DNA from: Actinomadura sp. NBRC 104412
GTDB lineage: Bacteria > Actinomycetota > Actinomycetes > Streptosporangiales > Streptosporangiaceae
Direction of reading: 5' to 3'
DNA length: 64,000 nt
Assembly (NCBI RefSeq): GCF_030269515.1
Contig: NZ_BSTM01000037.1
Coordinates: forward strand, 1 to 64,000
Position 1 is the first letter of the stretch. The number at the start of each line of letters is the position of its first letter. Shown in pieces: positions 43,022-52,188 of the stretch. The translations under genes and the position numbers were made by a program. The notes beneath the pieces are model-generated. The model saw only the letters and a list, made by a program, of their open reading frames with translations. It was not told the origin of the DNA and ran no database searches.

Positions 43022-46000
43022 CGTCGGCTCCACAGATCCTCGAACTCCGTGAAGGCGAGCTTCTGATCGTAGTTGGTGATGTTGTCGTCCACGTCCAGGA
43101 TCAGGCAGGTCTCCTTGCCGCCGTTCTTCGGGCCGCGCAACCCACGGCCGATCATCTGCTGGTACATGTTCGGGCTGTAGGTGGGACGAGCCACGATGAC
43201 CGTTTCGGTCGCCGGGGCATCGAACCCCTGGGCCAGGACGCCATAGTTGGTGAGCACTCTGACCCTGCCGAGCCTGAAGTCCTCGATGAGGTTCCGTCGC
43301 TCGGTGTCTGGTGTGGCCGAGTCGATGGAGGCGGCCCTGATGCCCCGGTCGTTCAGTTTGGCCGCCATGAGTTGGGCATGGGCGACGGAGGTGGCGAACA
43401 GCAAGATCTTGTTGCCCTCGGGGAGGTCCTCGATCTCTTTGAGCAGCATGCGGTTGCGCTCGATGTCCTGACCGAGACGAAGCTCCGCGGACCCGGGCAG
43501 GCGTCCCTGGAATCCGGCGGCTCGTTCCACTTCCTCCGACGTCAGTTCGAAGGTGGTCCCCTTCAGACGTCGATGCTCGACCTTGGCCAGCACTCCCAGC
43601 TCTTGGAGCGCCGTGTACGGATCACCGTCGAAGAGACCCTCGTCCAGGCGCGTACCGCCGTAGCGCTCCACCAGCCGACGAGTCTCCTCTTCGTTGAATC
43701 CTCGATATGGGGTCGCGGTGAGCCCGATCAGAGGCCGCGCCGCCGAGCGGTGGGTGATGCCGAGTGATGCGAGCAATTTCGTGTATCGAGGGGTGATGGA
43801 GGTGTGCGCCTCGTCCACGATGACCATCGCGGCGTCACGCAGCCAGTCGTACTCGCTCTTGTCCAAGCAGGATTCGAGCTTGGCGTCTGTCGCGACCACC
43901 AGGTGCGGCGACTCCGTGATGGCGGTGGCCTCCCGCACGGACCATAGGCGGTTGATGGTGAGCCGCTCCGCCGGCCCGACTTTCGACCACACGAAGGACC
44001 AACTCTGGACGGCCTGTTCGCACAGTTCCTCCGTCTGTGCGATCCACAGCACCGGTCGCCCGTGGAGCCCGCGTTCCTTGATGACTCGAATGACGGCCTC
44101 GGCGGCGACACGGGTCTTGCCCGCACCGGTCGGCAGGCAGAGCATGGCCTTCGGGGCACGGTAGCGGGTGAGCAGATCGAACAACTTGCCCGCCAGCTTC
44201 TCCTGATAATCGTGCAGACGCGGGTATGCGGTCGGGCCGGAGACGATCTCGATCGGCTTCAGCGTCTCTCCGCGCGTCCCGGCGTACGACTCCGAAAGCC
44301 CGAGATCGCTCACGAGCCGCATCGACTTCGAGTCGCCTGCGAACCTTGCCGCCGCCTCAGGCACGTTGCCCTCGATGTCCTTGCGGTACTGACGGAGGAG
44401 ACCGGTTCCGTAGGCGTTGGCCGCGAGTTCGGCGACGCGACGACTGTCGGCGGTTCGGCCTCTCTCGATCTCGTCACTCTCCAGGAGTCCCGGTGGAAGA
44501 CCGCTCTTGAGCGCGTCGACGCCGACCAGTTCCAGCACTTTGTCCGCGGGATCGGCGGCTTGTCGGGCACGCCGCAGTCTCTCGTTGTTGCGCTGCTTTT
44601 CACGTCGATCGAGGATGCCCTGGCATCCATTCCGTCCCAAGCCGAGCTTGAGCTGACCGTCCACCGCTTGAAGCGCGGCGAGATCGTTCTCCGGGTCGCG
44701 CACGAACACGATGCGGTCCTGCGGCTGTGCCGCCGCGGCGATGACGATCGCCCGGGTCCCGCTGGGAGTGCGGGTGATCTCCTCCAGTTCACTACAGCGG
44801 ACGAGTGACCAGCCCTCCACCTGGCTCCGGCGGACCATCTTCAAATGCGGGAACTCCTCGACGAGGAGTACCGGTTCAGCCTGCGGGACGGTCCTGATCT
44901 CCTTCTGGATGACGTCGTCGGGCGAACGCATGCGCCACTCTCTCCGCATTTGTTCGGCCACGTCGTCGGTCGGCGCCAAGAGCGCGGGGACACGCTCGCG
45001 GACGAGCGCGTCGTACTCGTCACGACTCGCCGTCACCACGATCTCGTCGTCCTCCGGCTCGCAACTCCACTCGTCCCCGATGCGGCAGCGTGTGGGCGCC
45101 CCTTCCGGCCAATCCGCACCTGCCTCGAAGAGCAACGCGTACACCTTGCCTGGGAACGGGTCGTCTTCGCTGGACGCGGCCTCTTCGACCAGTCGCCTCC
45201 AGATCCTCGGCTTGATCTCTGAGAGGGTGCCGGGCATGTCCAACACCTCGGCGACCGCGGTGGGGAGCTCGGCGACCGGTAGGACATCGCCGTGGGAGCG
45301 GAGAGCGGGTCCCACCGCCATGATCACCTTTCGCAGGCCCCGGGAGGTCTTCACCCGCCCGTTCTTCTGCGCCAGCCATTTCAGCGGTGACCTGATGTTC
45401 CTTCGAGTCGAGTGGTTCGTCCCGACCTGCATCCGCCACGTGGACACCAGGCCTCGTTGCGGGAGCTCACGCAGGAAGTTCGCGCGTCCCTCCTCGGAGA
45501 GAGAGGTGAGGAAGCCCAATGGGCCGGCGGGATTCGAACCGTCGAAACGCATCGTCCTCAGTTGGGGACGTGAGGCGTTGGCGGCGAGCTGCTCGCAGTA
45601 CCACTGGTGATAGTGCTTGGCGTATTGCTCGAACCATGGTTCCTCACGAGGATCGACGCCCGTGACCGGACCCTCGAGAAGGCCGAGGTCACGAAGAATG
45701 ACCCGGTCGGCGGCATGGAACCTCATGTCCACGGCGATCCGGGCGTCCCTTGAGCCGTCGGCCGGGACGATCTTGCCGGGCAGTAGGCAGTCGCGGATCC
45801 GCCGGAACTCACCGGAGACCGTCTTCACCATGAGGAGCTTGGCCGTGTCGATGGCATTCGCACGAAGAGCCGCCAGTGTCTCTGCGGGGCCGGCCTGACG
45901 GGACAGCTCCCAGAAGTCGGCCCACTCGGCATCGCCGTAGCCGATGAAGCCCTTCTCCAGGATGGAGGCGAAGCGACCGGCCGCGTCGGCTTCATGCACT

Positions 46001-47685
46001 CCCAATTCGTTGAGCGCCCGAACAACGGCTTCATCTGTGAGGACCCGGTCGTCGACGTAGGTCATCTTGTCCTCCAGCCGGTCGCTGGAGCTACGGCGGA
46101 AGACGTTGGGCGATGGTGCGACGAGGCCGAGATCATCGGTCAAGATGATCTTGGCCTTCTTGGCCTCCTCGGTGTAGTGGTGCCCCCGTCGCTGCATGTC
46201 CGCGACGATCATGATCGCGCGGGCCGACGATTCGGGGGCCTCGTCCGCGACCAGCGCCTCCAACCATTCACGTACCGAGGCGGGCGCGGATCCGGCGACG
46301 GCGAGGTTGCGCTCCGCGCTGTCGCGGCGATGCCTGGTGCGCTCGACGGAGTGGTGACACCAGTTCTTGGGCCGTCCTGGATATCCGGCCCAGAGCTCTC
46401 GCCATTCCGGCCTGAGGTCCGCCGGGTGAAGCATGATCTCGGTGGGGGTCTGGAACCGACCGTCCTGGTCGGGCAGCGTCGGCCTGCCTGCTGCGACCTT
46501 CCAGATCGTTCTGACGAGTTCGGTCGCCGCGAACTGTGGCTCCTCCCGACCGCGCGCCGGCACATGGTCGAGGTGGGCGCATGGGTCATCCGGGCGGGAC
46601 AACGACGGCAGCGAGTCGACCACCAACTCGGCGGCGACGGCGATCAGTTCCTGGTTGAACGCGTTGGCGTCATAGAGGTTCTGGCGGTCCTCGCTCGTCT
46701 TCCAAGGGGCGTTGACTATGCCTCGGAGCGTCGTGGTGAAGTTGGTCGGAAAGTACGCCCAGAACCGGCCGAGCTGAGCACCCCGGCCCTCCCTGGCCGG
46801 GACGGCCCATGAGACATCGATCTCGGGCCGGTCGTGGAGTTCGCCGGCCTCGCCGACCGCCTTCATGGACGGGCGGTGTGTCTTGGTGAAGACACGCCAG
46901 TTCTCTATCGTGCTCGCACCGGAGGTCTCATCCACCTGCAGGGTTCGGTGGTCCCCGTCGTATCTGTGGAAGATCTGCCGCTTGACCGCCCTCGGCCCGC
47001 CACGGATCTCAAGTGTCACGGTGCCGACGTGCGGCGAGAAGAGCGGGAACTGGATGGGAAAGTTCTCCAGGTCGGTGGCGAGACGGTTCCACTCGCCGGG
47101 CTTCAGCGGGAGCCGGACGACGGTCGTGGCCCACTCCAGCAACTCGGCCAGTACCGGGTCCGCGGCCGCGGCCTTGTCACGATCGAGCGGTTGCGCCATG
47201 CGGAGAACGGGGAACTCTTTCGCTTCGGGCCGGACGGCGCTGATCCGTTCCCTGGCCCAGTCGCGGTCGAACCCGAAGCTCTTGTCGTCCTCCCGGCTGA
47301 AGAACTGAGGGGAGTCGGTGACGCTGAGGACGGACTTCACACCCACACCGAATCGTCCGATCTGGCCTCCCCGCTTCCTGGAGACGCCCATGCGCAGGAT
47401 GGTGTCCGCGCCCTCCGGCGTCATCGCGGTGCCCTGGTTGGCACAGTAGAGATGGGACTTCGTCAGCACGACGGCGATCTCGCCGCCGACATCGTTGAGC
47501 AGTTCGTCGGCGCCGTTCTGTACCAGCTCGTACAGCTGCCGGTCGCCATAGCCGCCCTGGGTGATCCGACGTTCGCCGTTGGCATGCTCCTGAATGAGAC
47601 CCGGGTCGATACGGTAGGTCTCAAGCACTCGATTGGTCTGCTCGAGGACGACCTGCAGGACAGAGGATTCTGTGGAGGGGCTCAC
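43018..47685 (-). CDS. Giant GHKL (sacsin/Hsp90-like) ATPase - SF2 helicase fusion
   Basis: A 1555-residue protein, first gene of the operon. The N-terminal sacsin-like GHKL ATPase (about 20-330) has GGYGDRQLYELVQNGADELL (N box), YCANQGTAMTPEG (G1) and KRGGQIGRFGVGVKSVL (G2), then FWAYFPTNFTTTLRGIVNAPWKTSEDRQNL. The middle (about 350-1150) has no recognised domain. The C-terminal SF2 helicase has Walker A LCLPTGAGKTRVAAEA (about 1185), VIVDEAHTS (about 1288), LTATPYRG, and motif VI MYQQMIGRGLRGPKNGG (about 1510). Two ATP-driven machines in one chain suggest recognition by the clamp-like part and translocation by the helicase. GTG 47685 is preceded by AAGGAG 10 nt upstream; a longer frame exists but lacks such a site. 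Confidence 0.85.
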   Translation of the reverse strand: MSPSTESSVLQVVLEQTNRVLETYRIDPGLIQEHANGERRITQGGYGDRQLYELVQNGADELLNDVGGEIAVVLTKSHLYCANQGTAMTPEGADTILRMGVSRKRGGQIGRFGVGVKSVLSVTDSPQFFSREDDKSFGFDRDWARERISAVRPEAKEFPVLRMAQPLDRDKAAAADPVLAELLEWATTVVRLPLKPGEWNRLATDLENFPIQFPLFSPHVGTVTLEIRGGPRAVKRQIFHRYDGDHRTLQVDETSGASTIENWRVFTKTHRPSMKAVGEAGELHDRPEIDVSWAVPAREGRGAQLGRFWAYFPTNFTTTLRGIVNAPWKTSEDRQNLYDANAFNQELIAVAAELVVDSLPSLSRPDDPCAHLDHVPARGREEPQFAATELVRTIWKVAAGRPTLPDQDGRFQTPTEIMLHPADLRPEWRELWAGYPGRPKNWCHHSVERTRHRRDSAERNLAVAGSAPASVREWLEALVADEAPESSARAIMIVADMQRRGHHYTEEAKKAKIILTDDLGLVAPSPNVFRRSSSDRLEDKMTYVDDRVLTDEAVVRALNELGVHEADAAGRFASILEKGFIGYGDAEWADFWELSRQAGPAETLAALRANAIDTAKLLMVKTVSGEFRRIRDCLLPGKIVPADGSRDARIAVDMRFHAADRVILRDLGLLEGPVTGVDPREEPWFEQYAKHYHQWYCEQLAANASRPQLRTMRFDGSNPAGPLGFLTSLSEEGRANFLRELPQRGLVSTWRMQVGTNHSTRRNIRSPLKWLAQKNGRVKTSRGLRKVIMAVGPALRSHGDVLPVAELPTAVAEVLDMPGTLSEIKPRIWRRLVEEAASSEDDPFPGKVYALLFEAGADWPEGAPTRCRIGDEWSCEPEDDEIVVTASRDEYDALVRERVPALLAPTDDVAEQMRREWRMRSPDDVIQKEIRTVPQAEPVLLVEEFPHLKMVRRSQVEGWSLVRCSELEEITRTPSGTRAIVIAAAAQPQDRIVFVRDPENDLAALQAVDGQLKLGLGRNGCQGILDRREKQRNNERLRRARQAADPADKVLELVGVDALKSGLPPGLLESDEIERGRTADSRRVAELAANAYGTGLLRQYRKDIEGNVPEAAARFAGDSKSMRLVSDLGLSESYAGTRGETLKPIEIVSGPTAYPRLHDYQEKLAGKLFDLLTRYRAPKAMLCLPTGAGKTRVAAEAVIRVIKERGLHGRPVLWIAQTEELCEQAVQSWSFVWSKVGPAERLTINRLWSVREATAITESPHLVVATDAKLESCLDKSEYDWLRDAAMVIVDEAHTSITPRYTKLLASLGITHRSAARPLIGLTATPYRGFNEEETRRLVERYGGTRLDEGLFDGDPYTALQELGVLAKVEHRRLKGTTFELTSEEVERAAGFQGRLPGSAELRLGQDIERNRMLLKEIEDLPEGNKILLFATSVAHAQLMAAKLNDRGIRAASIDSATPDTERRNLIEDFRLGRVRVLTNYGVLAQGFDAPATETVIVARPTYSPNMYQQMIGRGLRGPKNGGKETCLILDVDDNITNYDQKLAFTEFEDLWSRR

Positions 47686-48133
47686 GGTCGGAGTTCTCCT
47701 TGACGCAGGGGGAAGTGTTACGGTCGGCCTGAATTCAGGTGAGCCGAGGAGTGCACTCGTACACTCGCAGAACGAGTGCACCGAAAAGTCGTTCAGTTGG
47801 TCGGTCCAGGGAGATGCCACCCTAAGGGATTCGACCAGCTGTCAAGTACTTCTGTCCGGCAATGGCCACGGCGAGATACGGCTCGCCTCAGATGGAATGT
47901 CGACGCAGCGATTCCACGTGCCGATTCCGGGCGATGCAAGTGGAGCACATCAACAGGAGTTCGCGCAAGCCCTGACTCCAAGATCTACTCGCTCGAGACA
48001 CTCTGGGCATTGTCCACACCGTCTCGACGTCGACGTTCTCGCCTCCCCTTGGGTTCGCATAGAGATCCGACCTCATCCGGACGCGTCAAACGATCTTTGA
48101 CGTATCCTATACTGTCAAACCGCGTCGCATCGA
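47686..48133. promoter_or_regulatory. Divergent promoter region of the two defence operons
   Basis: 448 bp between the helicase operon (minus) and the HTH-GHKL operon (plus). It holds no gene that I can support. The plus-strand end contains the GTCAAA/TTTGAC sites listed separately and a TATACT hexamer at 48108-48113. An AT-richer part lies near 47720-47760. Confidence 0.5.
48085..48119. promoter_or_regulatory. Three alternating GTCAAA half-sites (candidate HTH operator)
   Basis: GTCAAA at 48085-48090, its complement TTTGAC at 48096-48101, and GTCAAA again at 48114-48119 make two overlapping palindromes with 5-nt and 12-nt centres, enclosing TATACT (48108-48113). They end 14 nt before the GTG of a gene that begins with an HTH domain, so self-regulation is likely. 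Confidence 0.6.
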
Positions 48134-50239
48134 GTGATCCGTACGACCGGAGACGAGGTCATCGCGTTGAACGAGAAGCCCCAGGAGTTCGGCGCCTGGC
48201 TCGGCCGGCAGCTCCGACGCAGGGGCATGAGCCAGGTCGAGTTGGCCAACGAACTGGACGTCACCCGTGCCGCCGTGTCCGCATGGATCACCGGCCGGGC
48301 CGAGCCGCGCATGGAGAAGATCAAAGAGATCGAGCGAATCCTCGGGCTCGCCTCCGGGTCGTCCATGGCGGGGACCGATGCCCCCGATTCGGCGGGCATC
48401 ATCAAGTGGCATCATCGGCCCGCATATGCCGACGGCGGCCGCGAGCTCGGCAATGCCGCGGCCTTCGCCTTCGAGTCCGACCTCGCCGTCCTCGCCAGGG
48501 AGGCGACGCAGAACAGCCTCGACGAGCGGGTCGACCAGAGCAGGCCGGTCCGGGTCAGATACGTGCTGCACGAGCTCACCGGGGAACGGTTGTACAGATT
48601 CCTCGACGCCCTGCGCTGGAACGAGCTGCTTCCTCACTTCGACGCCGCGGCGGACCCCAGACAGAAAGTCGGCCGGGTCTTGTTGAACGGCCTGCGGGAG
48701 CTCAAGGCCAACAGCAGTCTCCTGCTTCTCCGGGTCGACGACTACAACGCCTCCGGGCTCACGGGCCCTGAATACGACGACGGGAAGTTCGCGGCGGTTG
48801 TACGGCGGCAACTTGACAGCCATAAGAGCGCGACGGCCGGAGGGTCGTACGGCTTGGGCAAGGCCACATTGTGGGCGGCCAGCCAGTTCGGTCTGGTCAT
48901 GATGCACAGCACGCTGTCGGATCCCTTCGAGGGACGTCGCGAGCGCCGATTGATCGGTCGCCTGGATCTTCCATGGCGTGAGGTGGACGGGCGACAGTAC
49001 GCAGGTCCTGCCTGGCTGGGCGAGTCGGATCCCCAGCGGGGCGGCGCCGCTCGGTCCTGGTGGGCCGATGAGAGCACGGTCGAGAAGTTGCATCTCACCC
49101 GCGGCGGCAACGACCCCGGCACGTCGTTCCTCATAGTCGGAGTGCACGATGCCGCCGGAGAGGCCACCGACCTGGAGTCGATGCACTCCGTTCTCGTGCG
49201 AAGTCTGGCGAAGAACTTCTGGGCGTGCATGGTCTCCGGGCGCGACTCCTCGCCCATGTTGGAGGCCTCCGTAGAAGCCCTGCGAGATGGGGTCGTCCTT
49301 GTGACAGAGGAACGGGTCGATCCACATGTCCACCAACCGGCGCGGTCGCGTGCCATGCGAGCCTTCCTCGACGGCGAAACGGTTTCCGAGATGACCAATG
49401 CCGATGACGTCGTCGAGACGACCGTTCCGCTATCGGTTCCGCCGCTCAAGGAGGCCAGGAGCGCCGGTAATGTCGAGCACCAGGCCGTGCTCCTGGTGAC
49501 GCCCACCGCCGAAGACGACGACAAGCCCAACCACCTCGTCTGCATGCGCGGAAGCCGGATGGTGGTACTCGAAAGGCCGGTGGGGGACGTGCCCCTGGGG
49601 TCTCCTCCGTTCCAGGCCGTCCTGCTCGCGGGGCAGGCCACCAGGAGGCGAGGTCAGGACGTGGAACAGGCGGACAGGTTCCTGCGGACCGCGGAACCAC
49701 CCGAACACTCCGACTGGAAGCCGACGGACGACCTCACGGCGACCTATGCCAGAGGGGCGGCGTCTCGGCTTCGTGAGTTCCGGCGGGCGATGCTGGAACG
49801 GGTTCGCAGTGTGGTGAAGCCTCCCGAGCTCAAGGTCGACGAAACTCCTCCGGCCCTCCGTGACCTGCTCCGGCTCGATCCGCCTCCGGCACCTCGCAGG
49901 CCGGGTTACCCAACCGTCAAAAGCGCCATGGGGCAGGTCGGCCCCGACGGTGCATGGCGGTTGCGCGTGGAGGTGCGCCTGCCGGAGCGGGAGGACCCCT
50001 GGTCCGTCCGCCCGGTCCTGCGGTTCGCCACCCGGTCCGGTCCTCGTCCTCTGGTCGCCTGGGCAAGTATTTCGGCCGAGTCGAACTGCAAGGTGACCGA
50101 GGATCAACGACTGGTGTTCACCTCGGGCGCCCGCACGGCGGCGTTCTCATGTGTCAGCGATGTGACGAGTCATCCGGTCGCCGCCGAAATGGCGGCGGTC
50201 GAGGTCGACCTGGTCCAGGCGAAGGAGCAGGACCGATGA
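48134..50239 (+). CDS. XRE HTH - GHKL ATPase fusion protein
   Basis: A 701-residue protein (690 from the alternative start). An XRE-type HTH (about 21-68; WLGRQLRRRGMSQVELANELDVTRAAVSAWITGRAEPRMEKI) is followed by a GHKL ATPase domain: VLAREATQNSLDERVDQSRPVRVRY (N box, about 120), VDDYNASGL (G1 region) and ATAGGSYGLGKATLWAASQFGL (G2, about 232-250). The C-terminal half has no family I can name. It could bind its own promoter and switch state with ATP or DNA damage signals. GTG 48134 has no clear ribosome-binding site; TTG 48167, after GGAGACGAGG, is a good alternative. Its stop overlaps the next ATG (ATGA). Confidence 0.85.
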   Translation: MIRTTGDEVIALNEKPQEFGAWLGRQLRRRGMSQVELANELDVTRAAVSAWITGRAEPRMEKIKEIERILGLASGSSMAGTDAPDSAGIIKWHHRPAYADGGRELGNAAAFAFESDLAVLAREATQNSLDERVDQSRPVRVRYVLHELTGERLYRFLDALRWNELLPHFDAAADPRQKVGRVLLNGLRELKANSSLLLLRVDDYNASGLTGPEYDDGKFAAVVRRQLDSHKSATAGGSYGLGKATLWAASQFGLVMMHSTLSDPFEGRRERRLIGRLDLPWREVDGRQYAGPAWLGESDPQRGGAARSWWADESTVEKLHLTRGGNDPGTSFLIVGVHDAAGEATDLESMHSVLVRSLAKNFWACMVSGRDSSPMLEASVEALRDGVVLVTEERVDPHVHQPARSRAMRAFLDGETVSEMTNADDVVETTVPLSVPPLKEARSAGNVEHQAVLLVTPTAEDDDKPNHLVCMRGSRMVVLERPVGDVPLGSPPFQAVLLAGQATRRRGQDVEQADRFLRTAEPPEHSDWKPTDDLTATYARGAASRLREFRRAMLERVRSVVKPPELKVDETPPALRDLLRLDPPPAPRRPGYPTVKSAMGQVGPDGAWRLRVEVRLPEREDPWSVRPVLRFATRSGPRPLVAWASISAESNCKVTEDQRLVFTSGARTAAFSCVSDVTSHPVAAEMAAVEVDLVQAKEQDR

Positions 50240-51198
50240 GACGGCTGATCCCCTACCCCGTGGTCGCCGGGGACGTCTCTCTCGAGGTTCGGGAGGTTCG
50301 TCTCGACGACATCGCTCTGCCCTACGCGATGGTCTCGGTGGCCCAGCGGATCGTCGCATTGCATGAGGTGGAACGTGGACGCTGGGAGACGGCCCGACTG
50401 TCCGTCCGGCTCCACGCCCCACAGCACGAACTGGAGTCGGGCCCCTGGGAGGACGTGACTTGTTTCGCGGTCCACTCCGAACGTCGGACCAATGTCCGAA
50501 CGTCCACGCGGCTCCAGGAGGAGGCACCCGGCATCTGGAGTGGCGACATCGTCCTGTACAGCGATCGCCATGTCGGGCGTGTGCAATTGACAGGCCAGTT
50601 GGTCGGAACCGTGGGCGGCGTGGAAGGCAGGATGATCGGTGCGACGGAGGACACGTGGACGGTCGACCTGCAGGCCCGCACTCCGGTGAAGAGCAACACG
50701 ATCAAGACCGTCTGGGCGGACTTCGGCGATGAGGACGGCCGGCTGTATCCCTTCAGATCGGACCCGTGGATGGTGGAGGCGATCGGCGAGGAGCCCGTTC
50801 TCTACCTCAACAAGGGATTCGAAGGTCTGGTCTCGCTCATCGAGAGCACCCGCACGGTCGACCGCTCGGCGCGCGACGCTGTGGCGGCACAGATCGCCCA
50901 AGACGTATGGACCGTGCTCTTCAATGCCGCCGTGTACGCGATAGATCCCGACTCGGATGCCCCTGAATGGCCCGGCGGCTGGCGGGAGGCCACACTGAAG
51001 CGTCTTCTCCCGGACGTCTTCCCGGATCGTTCCCCGGACGATGCGTTGTCGGAGCTCGCCAACCGTCGGAGGGACGGAGACGGCGGCGGGGATTTTCAGG
51101 CCAACCTCCTACACGCCACAGCCAAGCAGGCGCGCCTTCCGCGTAACCTCGGCGGATTCATTCGCACGCTCCGCCGAACCGGCCAGGAGAACGAATGA
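50236..51198 (+). CDS. Unknown protein, middle gene of the HTH-GHKL operon
   Basis: A 320-residue protein without a domain I recognise. The N-terminal half is beta-rich (YPVVAGDVSLEVREVRLDDI, WETARLSVRLHAPQHELESGPW, VQLTGQLVGTVGGVEGRMIG), resembling a DNA- or ligand-binding barrel; the C-terminal half is helical (FEGLVSLIESTRTVDRSARDAVAAQIAQDVWTVLFNAAVYAI, WREATLKRLLPDVFPDRSPDDALSELANRRR). ATG overlaps the preceding stop and its stop overlaps the DUF6339 start by 4 nt, so the three proteins are made in a coupled way. Confidence 0.8.
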   Translation: MRRLIPYPVVAGDVSLEVREVRLDDIALPYAMVSVAQRIVALHEVERGRWETARLSVRLHAPQHELESGPWEDVTCFAVHSERRTNVRTSTRLQEEAPGIWSGDIVLYSDRHVGRVQLTGQLVGTVGGVEGRMIGATEDTWTVDLQARTPVKSNTIKTVWADFGDEDGRLYPFRSDPWMVEAIGEEPVLYLNKGFEGLVSLIESTRTVDRSARDAVAAQIAQDVWTVLFNAAVYAIDPDSDAPEWPGGWREATLKRLLPDVFPDRSPDDALSELANRRRDGDGGGDFQANLLHATAKQARLPRNLGGFIRTLRRTGQENE

Positions 51199-52070
51199 GC
51201 ACCACACCGGAACGTCTTGCCTTGCTACCGGACGAGGTGGCGGTCGGATTCCTGACCACGGCCGTTCTCCAAGAACGCGAGCCGCTGCCCATGGCCGCGA
51301 TCGACAAGGCGTGTGAACCCTTCCCGGACGAACCGCGCTGGTCCGCAGAGCCCGTCCGCGAACTGATCATCGAAGCGATGAAACGCTTCGGCGACGAGCG
51401 GACTGACGCCGACGCCTGGCTGGCTCCACGGCTTCATGCGACACTACGGCTCACGCGGCGTGAAGCATCCGAAGCAGGTCTCTGGAATCATCTGGCTCTA
51501 CGAGTGGCACCGGACTACGTGTTCTGGCGTCACCTGGGCCGCTCTGCCGGTGTGCAAGGGGTGCCCACCGTCAACCGGAACCGCTTCTGCGGCCCATACC
51601 ACTCCCAAGCGTTCGCGCGTCTGTGGTGGGCCGCCGAGTTGTTCCGAGACGGGTATGATTACGGCCCCTCCGTCGTGGCCTGTGGTAACCAAGACGTCCT
51701 CAATACCGTGCTTCGCCTTGAAGTGATCCTCCACAGGCCGACCGCCCAAGCGATCCTTCACCTGTTGTCCGACGGAACGGTGCGGACGGGCCGTGACGTC
51801 AACGCTTTGGCACAGGCGGTCAACGCCGCCGGCACCACGCTGTTCTTCGAGGCGATCGCCCCCGACGCGGATCCCGACCCCGATGCCTATCTCGCCTGGA
51901 TCGAGGAACTCGACACCACACATGTACCACTGGACGACCTGCCGCACGGTCCGGACGACGGACGTGCCCCTCTGGGCGCCGTGAACACACTCGTGCCGAT
52001 CTTCAAGCGACTGTTCGCAGAGGCCCCCGTCCGCGGCAAGCGGCGTCCCGAGGCGGACGAACCATCTTGA
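51195..52070 (+). CDS. DUF6339-family protein
   Basis: A 291-residue protein of the actinobacterial DUF6339 family: LLPDEVAVGFLTTAVL, FGDERTDADAWLAPRLHATLRLTRREASEAGLWNHLALRVAPDYVFWR, and FCGPYHSQAFARLWWAAELFRDGYDYGPSVVACGNQDVLNTVLRLEVILHRPTAQAILHLL. No function is established. ATG start overlaps the preceding gene by 4 nt. It is the last gene before two insertion elements, so any gene that once followed has been cut off. Confidence 0.82.
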   Translation: MSTTPERLALLPDEVAVGFLTTAVLQEREPLPMAAIDKACEPFPDEPRWSAEPVRELIIEAMKRFGDERTDADAWLAPRLHATLRLTRREASEAGLWNHLALRVAPDYVFWRHLGRSAGVQGVPTVNRNRFCGPYHSQAFARLWWAAELFRDGYDYGPSVVACGNQDVLNTVLRLEVILHRPTAQAILHLLSDGTVRTGRDVNALAQAVNAAGTTLFFEAIAPDADPDPDAYLAWIEELDTTHVPLDDLPHGPDDGRAPLGAVNTLVPIFKRLFAEAPVRGKRRPEADEPS

Positions 52071-52188
52071 ACAGAGTGTCGAGGCCGTCTTCGAGCGACC
52101 GGACTTCGGTCACACGAATCACACTGCACCGAAAGATGATTCGTCTATCGTGACGTCGTCGACTTGACGTCTCGTCGTCTTCACCCTG

